Origin: CAIZQW01 sp964459675
Lineage (GTDB): Bacteria; Verrucomicrobiota; Kiritimatiellia; RFP12; UBA1067
Reading direction: 5' to 3'
Assembly (NCBI GenBank): GCA_964459675.1
Contig: CAYWNP010000029.1
Location: 1 to 24,453, forward strand
Length of the DNA: 24,453 nucleotides
In this document: positions 1 through 6,664 of the stretch, piece by piece
Numbering within the stretch: the first letter of the stretch is position 1
How the letters are laid out: each line of letters begins with the position of its first letter
Program-made: the position numbers and the translations under genes
The notes under the pieces: generated by a model
What the model saw: only the letters and a program-made list of their open reading frames with translations
Told to the model about the DNA's origin: nothing
Databases searched by the model: none

Positions 1-309
1 GTCTCCAGCGGATCCTTCTCATAGTCGTAGAGTTCGTAGACTGCCGTTGACACAGGGGCGCAGACCTGTCATGAGGGAGTTACGCGAGGGTGCGCAGACC
101 GCCTGATTACAGAAGGCGCGCTCAAAGAGTACACCCCGTGCCGCGAGTCGGTCAATATTGGGCGTCTTGATCAGGGTGTCGCCGTAACACCCTAGGAGCG
201 GCTTCAAGTCGTCCACGCAAATGAACAGGACGTTCTTCTGTGCAGCCGACAACGAGAGGGTCAGGGCGCACGTCAATGTGGCTCCCCTGATGATTCTGTT
301 TGTACGCAT
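1..309 (-). pseudogene. Exported sulfatase, internally collapsed (N-terminus fused out of frame to C-terminus)
   Basis: The reading frame starts at 309 behind a good ribosome binding site (TAGGAGA on the minus strand, 314-320) with a signal-peptide-like N-terminus. It carries the sulfatase metal-binding DD (residues 33-34) and the formylglycine motif CAPSR (Cys72), followed by SLMTGLRP, as in iduronate-2-sulfatase/choline-sulfatase relatives. The frame then runs only 11 more residues to a stop. In the adjacent frame, the same DNA (about 1-57) reads VYELYDYEKDPLET, which resembles the segment near the C-terminus of these enzymes, and stays open to the window edge. Roughly 350-400 central residues are therefore missing, with the junction near 50-60. 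A real deletion pseudogene and an assembly mis-join are both possible. Family sulfatases cleave sulfate esters from polysaccharides in the periplasm; this copy cannot be active as written. Confidence 0.8.
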
Positions 310-454
310 GAAAATCTCCTACAAGAATATGCTGGGAAAACTATAACATAAGGCTTCTGGTGCGTCAGTAAGTTTGTCGCGCTTTTAAAACAGAGGATTG
401 TAAAAGGGTATGAAATAGTGTAACTTTAAAAAAATTAAAAAGGGAGGGTTATCA

Positions 455-1798
455 ATGAATCTGAATCGCAGGACAATGTTGAAGGGAATCGTTTTTGCAG
501 GGGCGCCACTGATTTTACCGGCAGGTGTCTGGGCTCAGGGAACCAAGGCGAACGGGAAGATCCGCGTGGGTTGCGTGGGCATGGGTACGCAGATGCGGGG
601 CGTGATGAAAAGCTTTCGTTCAAATGAAGGCGTTGAAGTCGTCGCGGTCTGTGACGTGGACACCACGCGCCGTACAGCCGCATTTGAGGGGTTGAAGCAG
701 GCATACAAGGATGGCGGGCCTGAAGTCAAGGCTTATGCGGATTACCGTGAACTGCTGGCGGACAAGTCGATCGATGCAGTCATCGTCGCGACGCCGGATC
801 ATTGGCATGCGATTGTCACCATCGAGGCCCTAAAGGCTGGCAAGGATGTTTATTGCGAGAAACCATTGACCCACAATGTCAAAGAGGCTATCGCTGTCAT
901 GGATGCGGTAAAGAAATATAATCGTGTCTTGCAGACAGGTTCCATGCAACGCTCGGCTAATCAAGAGTTCCGTGTCGCGTGCGAATTGGTCAGAAACAAT
1001 GTGCTCGGCAAGCTCAAGACCATCGAGATTAACATTGGCGTGCCGGCGATACCATACAACTTAACGGAAGAGGCCATGGAGCCAGGACTCGACTGGGACA
1101 AGTGGTGCGGTCCTGCACCGAAGGTTGGCTACAATGCTCAGCTCTCGCCGCGCGGCGTGCACCATGGGTACCCGAATTGGCGCAAGTACAGTGAATTTGC
1201 GACAGGCATGATCGGCGACTGGGGTGCGCATCACATTGACATTGCGCATTGGGGCATGGATATGGATAACAGCGGACCCATCGAGATTCTGCCGTCGACG
1301 AATCCAAACAATACCGATGGAGTTTCGATGAAGTATGCCAACGGTGTGGTGCTGACACATGTCAACAAGGGGAACGGACTCACCTTCACAGGCGAGAATG
1401 GTTCCGTGTTTGCTGGCCGAGGAAAATTCCATCTGACCATGGACGGCAAGGATGTTCTCCGTTTCCTTGATGGAAAAGTGGACAAGACCCTCTCCTGCGA
1501 AGGGGCTTGTGCGATGGCAACCAAGACGTTCTTGAAGGATGCCAAGGTGAAGCTGGAAGTCAGCAAAAACCATGTTCGCAACTTCCTGGATTGCGTCAAA
1601 GACCGTCAACGGAAACCCATCACTAGCGAGTTGGTGGGCGGGCATACCGCCATCGCATGCCAGTTGATGAGCCAGGCTTACTACAACAAGCAGCGCATGT
1701 GCTGGGATCCTGCAGCGTTCGCCTTCACGAACGGCACGGGCGATTCCGCGTGGCTGGGTCGCACCTATCGCGATGCCTATACATTGCCAACCGTGTAG
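455..1798 (+). CDS. Tat-exported Gfo/Idh/MocA family oxidoreductase
   Basis: This is a 447-residue protein starting at an ATG preceded by AGGGAGGG. The N-terminus has a twin-arginine signal (NRRTMLKG, residues 4-11) and a hydrophobic stretch ending in VWAQ, so export in folded form with cofactor bound is likely. The Rossmann glycine motif (GCVGMGTQMRG, 39-49), the acid after beta-2 (CDVD, 66-69) and the family EKP motif (135-137) with its catalytic-type lysine are visible. A GDWGAHHIDIAHWG segment lies at about 254-267, as in bacterial exported members. Family members are NAD(P)-dependent sugar dehydrogenases/reductases, and some are NAD-dependent glycosidases. The exact substrate cannot be read from sequence. 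It is divergent from the sulfatase remnant, which suggests a polysaccharide-use locus. The 145-bp divergent spacer is AT-rich with no convincing promoter boxes. Confidence 0.9.
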   Translation: MNLNRRTMLKGIVFAGAPLILPAGVWAQGTKANGKIRVGCVGMGTQMRGVMKSFRSNEGVEVVAVCDVDTTRRTAAFEGLKQAYKDGGPEVKAYADYRELLADKSIDAVIVATPDHWHAIVTIEALKAGKDVYCEKPLTHNVKEAIAVMDAVKKYNRVLQTGSMQRSANQEFRVACELVRNNVLGKLKTIEINIGVPAIPYNLTEEAMEPGLDWDKWCGPAPKVGYNAQLSPRGVHHGYPNWRKYSEFATGMIGDWGAHHIDIAHWGMDMDNSGPIEILPSTNPNNTDGVSMKYANGVVLTHVNKGNGLTFTGENGSVFAGRGKFHLTMDGKDVLRFLDGKVDKTLSCEGACAMATKTFLKDAKVKLEVSKNHVRNFLDCVKDRQRKPITSELVGGHTAIACQLMSQAYYNKQRMCWDPAAFAFTNGTGDSAWLGRTYRDAYTLPTV

Positions 1799-1805
1799 GG
1801 TTGTC

Positions 1806-1992
1806 TAGCCATTTTTTTCTCACAGAGGCACAGAGAGCACAGAGAAAAAATACCAGCGGGTTGTTGTACCTAAATACGCCTGATCAATATGCTAAAAGCT
1901 CCATCATCCGTTACTCAAACAAACACATAAAATTTTCATGCTTAATAAGGGTTCCTCTGTGCTCTCTGTGCCTCTGTGAGGGACTATACATT
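1806..1992. repeat. Intergenic CACAGAG-type inverted-repeat element, copy 1
   Basis: A perfect 26-bp inverted repeat (arms 1819-1844 and 1955-1980) is built of CACAGAG-like words and flanks about 110 bp of AT-rich sequence. The outer borders (TAGCC plus a T-tract on the left, ACTATACATT on the right) are nearly identical to those of the copy at 17975-18130, so this is a defined mobile-looking or regulatory element rather than chance. It lies between the convergent 3' ends of the oxidoreductase gene and cysA, where it could also act as a bidirectional terminator. Small open frames across it are artefacts of the repeat. Confidence 0.8.
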
Positions 1993-2000
1993 AGAAGGCG

Positions 2001-3065
2001 CTAAATCGCGTAATCAATTGCGCCCTCGCCATAAACGCGGGAGGCTTTGGGAACGAGGTAGACGTGCTGGTCAGCTTTGACGGGTGTCATCCGATAGGTC
2101 TCGTGGGGGATCTGGACCTGAATCAGCTGGTTCTGGCTGTTGAGCAACTCGACCTTGACGAGGGGGCCGACCGTCAGGACGCGATACACTTTCGCCGGCA
2201 AGCTGACTCCCTCGCCCGGCGATAACCGGATGTCCAGGTCATGCGGACGCACCAGCAGGCGCACATTTTCATCGCCCCCCTTGTGTTCGTCGGTAAAGAC
2301 CCCTCGGTCATCGTGGATGCGTCCGTGAAAGACATTCACATCGCCTAAGAACTTCATCACAAACTCTGTGGCCGGATTCTGGAAGACCTCGTTCGGGGCG
2401 CCCACCTGTTCGATCTGTCCCTTGTTCATGACCACAATGCTGTCCGCAACCTCCAGCGCCTCCTCCTGGTCATGGGTGACAAAGAGACTGGTCACGTGAA
2501 TCGTGTCGTGCAGATGCCGCAGCCAGCGCCTCAGTTCTGTTCGCACCTGGGCATCGAGCGCGCCAAAGGGTTCATCCAGAAGAAGGACCTTCGGTTGAAT
2601 GGCCAATGCCCTTGCCAGGGCGACGCGCTGACGTTGTCCACCGGAGAGTTGCGACGGGAACCGGTCGGCGAGCTGCTCGAGTTGGATCAGTTTGAGAAGC
2701 TCAAAGACACGCTCCTTGATCTCGGCTTTCGGTAGGCGCTCCTGGCGTGGCTTGACCGTCAAACCAAATGCTATATTTTCAAAGACCGTCATGTGACGGA
2801 AGAGCGCGTAGTGCTGGAAGACAAAGCCGACTTTCCGTCGGTTGACGGGATTGGCGGTGACCTGTTCGTTATCGAAATGGATCTCACCCCCGCTCGCCTC
2901 ATCAACACTCTCCAGTCCCGCGACAATACGCAGAAGCGTTGTCTTGCCCGAACCTGAAGGGCCGAGGAGAGCCGTCAGACTCCCGGAGGCAACTTTCAGA
3001 TTTACATTCTGAAGCGCCTTGAACGCCCCGAAGGTCTTGCTCACGTTTTGTATGGTTATGCTCAT
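2001..3065 (-). CDS. cysA: Sulfate/thiosulfate ABC transporter ATP-binding protein
   Basis: This 354-residue ABC ATPase energises sulfate import through CysT/CysW at the cytoplasmic membrane face. The Walker A motif GPSGSGKT (35-42), Q-loop Gln84, signature LSGGQRQR (140-147), Walker B plus D-loop LLLDEPFGALD (161-171) and switch His198 are all intact. Residues after about 240 form the TOBE-like regulatory domain typical of CysA/MalK-type ATPases, and the length matches the CysA family. It is the last gene of the minus-strand operon sbp-cysT-cysW-cysA. An 86-bp spacer full of short repeats separates it from cysW, instead of the tight coupling seen between sbp and cysT. The assignment to sulfate rather than molybdate rests on the neighbouring genes and is strong. 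Confidence 0.95.
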   Translation of the reverse strand: MSITIQNVSKTFGAFKALQNVNLKVASGSLTALLGPSGSGKTTLLRIVAGLESVDEASGGEIHFDNEQVTANPVNRRKVGFVFQHYALFRHMTVFENIAFGLTVKPRQERLPKAEIKERVFELLKLIQLEQLADRFPSQLSGGQRQRVALARALAIQPKVLLLDEPFGALDAQVRTELRRWLRHLHDTIHVTSLFVTHDQEEALEVADSIVVMNKGQIEQVGAPNEVFQNPATEFVMKFLGDVNVFHGRIHDDRGVFTDEHKGGDENVRLLVRPHDLDIRLSPGEGVSLPAKVYRVLTVGPLVKVELLNSQNQLIQVQIPHETYRMTPVKADQHVYLVPKASRVYGEGAIDYAI

Positions 3066-3070
3066 GGAAT

Positions 3071-3134
3071 TGCCTTATTGCGTTATTGCCTTATTTAAAA
3101 TTCAACGTTGGATGTTGGACGTTGGATGTTGGAT
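3071..3134. repeat. Micro-tandem repeats between cysW and cysA (8-mer TGCCTTAT x3, 7-mer GTTGGAY x4)
   Basis: Three units of an 8-base word (TGCCTTAT, TGCGTTAT, TGCCTTAT; 3071-3094) are followed by four perfectly phased units of a 7-base word (GTTGGAT/GTTGGAC; 3107-3134). The 8-mer in reverse complement, ATAAGGCA, recurs at 19182-19205. The location inside a co-transcribed operon spacer suggests insertion or expansion after the operon formed. Confidence 0.85.
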
Positions 3135-3151
3135 GTTCGTTTCATCTGTTG

Positions 3152-3841
3152 TTATCCCGACTCTTCCTTGCTCTTCAGTTCCACGATTGATTTGATGACC
3201 AGCGTCACCAAGGCCAGTCCTGCCAGAAGTGAGGCGCAGGCAAAGGCTGCTGTAAACTGATACTCGTTGTAGAGAACCTCCACATGTAACGGTAAGGTGT
3301 TGGTCTCGCCCCGGATGTGCCCCGAGACCACGGAGACCGCTCCGAACTCACCCATGGCGCGTGCGTTACAGAGAATGATGCCGTAGAGCAGTCCCCACTT
3401 GATATTCGGCAGGGTGATCTTGAAAAACGTCTGCCAGCCGGTTGCCCCGAGGCTGAGCGCGGCCTGCTCCTCCTCGGAGCCTTGCTCGGTCATGAGCGGA
3501 ATCAATTCGCGCGCCACAAATGGGAAGGTCACGAAGAGCGTGGCCAGCAGGATGCCCGGGAAGCCGAAGATAATCTTGATGCCTTGTTCAATCAAGGTCG
3601 ATCCGAACCAGCCTTGCCGTCCGAAGATCAACACAAAGATTAGTCCCGCGATGACCGGNNNNNNNNNNNNNNNNNNNNNNNNNNNNNNNNNNNNNNNNNN
3701 NNNNNNNNNNNNNNNNNNNNNNNNNNNNNNNNNNNNNNNNNNNNNNNNNNNNNNNNNNGTCCCCACGATCAGCAGCGCTGACACGGTCAGTAGGGCGTTC
3801 TCAAGGAAACGCGGAGATAATATAGAGGCTTCGCTTTTCAT
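3152..3841 (-). CDS. cysW: Sulfate ABC transporter permease CysW, interrupted by an assembly gap
   Basis: This is the second membrane subunit of the sulfate importer. Residues after the gap read PVIAGLIFVLIFG and continue through the cytoplasmic coupling (EAA) loop EEEQAALSLGATGW with a following LPNIKWGL. A GEFGAVSVVSGHIRGET segment, characteristic of CysW, follows. I place the start at the ATG at 3841 (MKSEAS). An upstream ATG at 3892 adds 17 residues encoded by an intergenic repeat and has no ribosome binding site. About 27 residues precede the N run, and comparison with E. coli CysW (about 85 residues between the corresponding points) indicates that roughly 250 bp are missing, not 100. 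The gene is probably intact in the organism. Confidence 0.9.
   Translation of the reverse strand: MKSEASILSPRFLENALLTVSALLIVGXXXXXXXXXXXXXXXXXXXXXXXXXXXXXXXXXXPVIAGLIFVLIFGRQGWFGSTLIEQGIKIIFGFPGILLATLFVTFPFVARELIPLMTEQGSEEEQAALSLGATGWQTFFKITLPNIKWGLLYGIILCNARAMGEFGAVSVVSGHIRGETNTLPLHVEVLYNEYQFTAAFACASLLAGLALVTLVIKSIVELKSKEESG
3659..3758. other. Assembly gap (100 N) inside cysW
   Basis: Exactly 100 unknown bases. Comparison with the CysW family suggests the true missing length is about 250 bp, so this is a placeholder size. Confidence 0.9.
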
Positions 3842-3867
3842 GACGTGTCTATGCCTTGATTTGTTTA

Positions 3868-3969
3868 ACCACAAAGAACACAAAGAGCTCAAAGATCAAC
3901 TTCTGAAAATCTTTCTCTGTGTTCTCTGCGTTCTTTGCGGTAAAAATTCTCAATCCTGTTAATCCTGTC
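3868..3969. repeat. Intergenic repeat cluster between cysT and cysW: CACAAAGA-type palindrome plus AATCCTGTY tandem pair
   Basis: Arms at 3868-3895 and 3912-3941 form an imperfect inverted repeat of ACAAAGA/CACAGAG-like words, related to but diverged from the elements at 1806-1992 and 17975-18130. It is followed at once by two phased 9-base units, AATCCTGTT and AATCCTGTC (3952-3969). The 143-bp spacer otherwise contains no gene. Confidence 0.75.
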
Positions 3970-3984
3970 AAAAAATTCTTCTCC

Positions 3985-4818
3985 TCAGCTTCCGAAATAC
4001 TTTGCGGTGCGCGCCTGGACGAGATTGATCAAAAAGAGCGAGACAAAGGAGAGTCCCAGGAGTGCGACGGCAAGAACTGTCGCCCCTGTCACATCAAAGC
4101 TCTCAAGCTTGGTGATGATCAGAAGGGATACAATCTCCGTCTTGAAAGGCAGGTTGCCGGCGATGAAGACCACGGAGCCGTATTCGCCCAGCGCCCGGGA
4201 AAAGGCGAGGGTGAATCCGCTGAGGATCGACGGCAGCAGCAACGGCAGGATCACGCGGGTGAGCGTCTGGAAACGTGTTGCGCCAAGGCTGTTGGCCGCC
4301 TCTTCCAGTTCGCGGCTCAGATCCGCGAGGGCGGGTTGCACATTCCGGATCACGAAGGGAAGTCCGACAAAGATCATCGCCAGGGTGATGCCCTTGGGTG
4401 TGAAGGCCACCGGAAAACCATGGTTTACTAGAAAGGCTCCAAGGGGTGCATTGGGGGCGACGAGCGCAGTCAGAGCGATTCCGCTGACCGCTGTGGGCAT
4501 GGCAAAGGGAAGATCGACTAGTGCATCCACCAGACGCTTCAAGGGAAAGCGGCCACGGACCAAAAACCAGGCGACCACGATCCCGAGGACCACATTGATC
4601 AGGGCTGCTTGAAACGCAGAGGAGAAGGTGACACGGAAAGCCGCGAGGACGCGAGGCTGCGAGAGCGTTTCAATAAAGCCAGTGAAGCCAGCCTGACTAC
4701 TCCTCAGGAGCAGGGCGCTCAAGGGGAGCAGGACAATGAGGGACAACGAAAAGACGGTGACCCCGAGTGACAACCCGAAGCCCGGCAATACGCTCTTCTC
4801 TTTAAAATTTATTTTCAT
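3985..4818 (-). CDS. cysT: Sulfate ABC transporter permease CysT
   Basis: This 277-residue inner-membrane permease has multiple hydrophobic spans; the first is at about residues 13-37. The EAA-type coupling loop ELEEAANSLGATRFQTLTRV followed by LPLLLPSIL matches the family, as do the SGFTLAFSRALGEYGSVVFI and PFKTEIVSLLI segments typical of CysT/CysU. The length is normal. Its start overlaps the sbp stop by four bases (ATGA, 4815-4818), so the two are translationally coupled. With CysW it forms the heterodimeric channel energised by CysA. MolB/ModB-like permeases are distant alternatives, but the neighbours make sulfate the clear substrate. Confidence 0.94.
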   Translation of the reverse strand: MKINFKEKSVLPGFGLSLGVTVFSLSLIVLLPLSALLLRSSQAGFTGFIETLSQPRVLAAFRVTFSSAFQAALINVVLGIVVAWFLVRGRFPLKRLVDALVDLPFAMPTAVSGIALTALVAPNAPLGAFLVNHGFPVAFTPKGITLAMIFVGLPFVIRNVQPALADLSRELEEAANSLGATRFQTLTRVILPLLLPSILSGFTLAFSRALGEYGSVVFIAGNLPFKTEIVSLLIITKLESFDVTGATVLAVALLGLSFVSLFLINLVQARTAKYFGS

Positions 4819-5876
4819 TTGCCTCCGTCCAGATAGATCTGATCAAACACGCCGCCCTCGGCAAAGTGTTCTTGATGGGCCTTTTGCCAGCTTCCCAAAA
4901 GGGTTTCAAGGGTCAACAGCTTGATCGCAGGGAAGCGCGCGAGGTCTGAGGTGTAAGCAAATTGTGGAAGCGTCGGTCTGAAATAGTGTTTGGCAGCGAG
5001 ACGCTGAGCCTCGGGGGAATAGAGGTAGCTCAAATAAGCCTCCGCCACGGCGCGCTGTCCATTGCGATCCACCACACGGTCCACGAGCGCCACGGTCGGT
5101 TCGGCAAGGATGCTGACCGGAGGGGTGATGATCTCGAAGTTCTGACTCCCCAGTTTTTCAAGCGCAAGGAAGGCTTCGTTCTCCCAGGTCAACAATACAT
5201 CGCCCAGTCCCCGCTGGGCAAAGGTGGTCGTCGATGCCCGTGCGCCGGAATCCAGGACCGGCACATGACGATAGAGCGCCTGAAGATAGGCCTTGGCCTC
5301 TGCCTTCGCGTGCGACACCGACTCCTGTGCATCAGGACGTTGGAGGGCTCCGAGATCCCCTTGGAGAGCCTGGTGAAGGGCGGCGCCCCACGCCGCGAGA
5401 TAATTCCAGCGTGCGCCCCCTGAGGTTTTGGGGTTTGGCGTGATCACCTCGACACCGGGACGGATGAGGTCACTCCAGGTATGGATGTTTTTGGGATTCC
5501 CTTTGCGGACCAGAAAGACGATCGTGGAGGTGTAGGGGGCACTGTTCGAGGGGAGGCGCTGTTGCCAGTTTGTCGCGATCAGTCCGGACTTGGCTATGGC
5601 CTGAATGTCATAAGCCAAGGCTAAGGTCACGACATCCGCGTCCAGGCCATCAATGACTGCCCGTGCCTGTTTGCCAGAACCTCCGTGCGACTGACGGAAG
5701 GAGAGGGCGTGTTGCGGGTTCAGTGCACTGTAACTCTTGGCAAAGGATTGATTGATATCACGATACAGTTCGCGGGTCGGATCATACGACACGTTCAACA
5801 GGGAGAAATGATCCCCTGCTAAAAGCTGTAGCGACACGCTTGCCACCACGATTAACGCTGTATAAACCTTCTGCAT
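4815..5876 (-). CDS. sbp: Periplasmic sulfate-binding protein
   Basis: This is a 353-residue solute-binding protein with a short signal peptide (hydrophobic residues 5-20, likely cleavage near LLAG). The mature start LLNVSYDPTRELY is the family hallmark. The oxyanion-binding segments SHGGSGKQAR (63-72) and NPKTSGGARWNYLAAWG (148-164) are intact. The start has an excellent ribosome binding site, GGAGGAG, 7-8 bases upstream. It captures sulfate (or thiosulfate) in the periplasm for CysTWA, and as first gene of the operon is directly behind a candidate promoter at 5928-5956. It could equally be called cysP; sequence alone does not separate sulfate from thiosulfate specificity. Confidence 0.95.
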   Translation of the reverse strand: MQKVYTALIVVASVSLQLLAGDHFSLLNVSYDPTRELYRDINQSFAKSYSALNPQHALSFRQSHGGSGKQARAVIDGLDADVVTLALAYDIQAIAKSGLIATNWQQRLPSNSAPYTSTIVFLVRKGNPKNIHTWSDLIRPGVEVITPNPKTSGGARWNYLAAWGAALHQALQGDLGALQRPDAQESVSHAKAEAKAYLQALYRHVPVLDSGARASTTTFAQRGLGDVLLTWENEAFLALEKLGSQNFEIITPPVSILAEPTVALVDRVVDRNGQRAVAEAYLSYLYSPEAQRLAAKHYFRPTLPQFAYTSDLARFPAIKLLTLETLLGSWQKAHQEHFAEGGVFDQIYLDGGK

Positions 5877-5927
5877 CCGTGATCTCCTCCACGCTTCTAA
5901 GACCCTTTCAAGGTCTGAACAGGGCGT

Positions 5928-5956
5928 ACATTACCATCTAATATCAACTATGTCAA
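5928..5956 (-). promoter_or_regulatory. Candidate sigma-70 promoter of the sbp-cysTWA operon
   Basis: On the minus strand a perfect -35 TTGACA (5951-5956) is followed after 17 bases by TAATGT (5928-5933) as a -10 box. The word AGTCTA directly abuts the -35 box. The same word lies at the metI promoter. A short dyad, AGACC/GGTCT (5900-5904 and 5912-5916), lies in the leader. Seen in sequence only; not tested. Confidence 0.5.
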
Positions 5957-6243
5957 TAGACTTTATAGAGAAACTATTGCCATACAGGTCTACCCCTTTA
6001 GAGATCAGGTCTGCCGTCCATCGACACTTCAGCATCTATGACATGGACCAGATGCCAGAGGTTAAGCGTGTCCTGGCGGACTTGCTTCGTCAGCGCCATC
6101 GCCTAGGGCCGAATACAGAGGATGACTTTACCATTATTGACATGACAGAGATCTCGGATATGCTCACCAGCGTCTCCTCGATGATGGACCATCCTGATGG
6201 CGGTCGTCGCCTCGGTCTCATAGACTGCCTGCGCTACGAATAA
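5950..6243 (+). pseudogene. Fragment of a MacB/FtsX-type ABC permease
   Basis: The 97-codon frame contains LADLLRQRHRLGPNTEDDF and then TIIDMTEISDMLTSVSSMM (about residues 42-79). This closely resembles the end of the periplasmic MacB core domain (LLRQRHR..EDDF...MTEI). Family members continue straight into the second membrane helix. Here the frame breaks after SSMM. The +1 frame from about 6187 reads TILMAVVASVS, which looks like that helix, and then stops. The upstream domain and the downstream membrane helices are absent. I read it as a decayed remnant of a macrolide/lipoprotein-type efflux permease. It has no recognisable ribosome binding site, and its start overlaps the divergent sbp promoter. 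A small functional protein is unlikely. Confidence 0.65.
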
Positions 6244-6279
6244 AAATAGTAAATTATATTATTAGCCTCATATTTTCAG

Positions 6280-6308
6280 TTGAGAAGTTAAAAAAGGGAT
6301 GATACTAT
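6280..6308 (+). promoter_or_regulatory. Candidate sigma-70 promoter of the DUF485-symporter-sensor operon
   Basis: TTGAGA (6280-6285), a 17-base spacer and TACTAT (6303-6308) make a good promoter in an AT-rich spacer. The predicted transcript starts near 6315, about 55 bases before the first gene of the operon. Confidence 0.45.
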
Positions 6309-6369
6309 CTATAGAAACTTGTTGGCAGGGTATTGTCGCCCATGCTCTACATCTATCTGGAGGATGAAT

Positions 6370-6660
6370 ATGTTACACGAACCTGCAGCCCCTGTCGGAA
6401 AAGATCCGGCCATGGCGTATAAGACCCGCTTGGGGATCTGGATGTTTTTTAGTTACCTTCTCTTCTATGTGATCTTTGTGGCGATCAATGTCGGCTGGCC
6501 CTTGCTGATGGAGCGCACGGTCTGGAAAGGGATGAACCTCGCAACCATCTATGGTTTTGCTCTGATCATTTGTGCCCTGATCCAGGCGCTGGTCTATGAT
6601 GCGTTTTGCCGCGCCCGTGAGCATTCCATGAGTGATTCTACAAAAGAAGGAGCGAAGTAA
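6370..6660 (+). CDS. DUF485 small membrane protein (YjcH-like) of the symporter operon
   Basis: This protein of about 96 residues has two hydrophobic helices (roughly residues 21-41 and 54-76) and an acid/serine-rich tail. It matches the DUF485/YjcH family that sits next to acetate-type sodium:solute symporters, here directly upstream of one with a 4-base gap. I choose ATG 6370 because CTGGAGG ends 6 bases before it; ATG 6364, two codons upstream, would be too close to that site. The frame is open upstream to 6319. The family is thought to assist or modify the symporter in the inner membrane, but its biochemical role is not established. Confidence 0.85.
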   Translation: MLHEPAAPVGKDPAMAYKTRLGIWMFFSYLLFYVIFVAINVGWPLLMERTVWKGMNLATIYGFALIICALIQALVYDAFCRAREHSMSDSTKEGAK

Positions 6661-6664
6661 GACT

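Noticed and set aside
310..454. Divergent promoters between the sulfatase and oxidoreductase genes
   Set aside because: The best plus-strand candidate (TTGTAA-17-TAACTT at 398-426) matches the consensus poorly in the -10 box, so I did not list it.
1061..1645. 194-codon minus-strand frame inside the oxidoreductase gene
   Set aside because: Antisense to a well-supported gene, with no ribosome binding site or family motif.
1819..1980. Possible CRISPR array from repeated CACAGAG words
   Set aside because: Units are 7-9 bases, not 24-40, are arranged as an inverted pair rather than direct repeats with regular spacers, and no cas genes are nearby.
1657..2004. Plus-strand frame of 115 codons covering the end of the oxidoreductase gene and the spacer
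   Set aside because: Its second half is a translation of the CACAGAG repeat (FLTEAQRAQRK, LCSLCLCEG), and the first half is an alternative frame of a real gene.
3842..3892. N-terminal extension of cysW to an upstream ATG
   Set aside because: The 17 extra residues are encoded by the intergenic repeat, and no ribosome binding site precedes that ATG.
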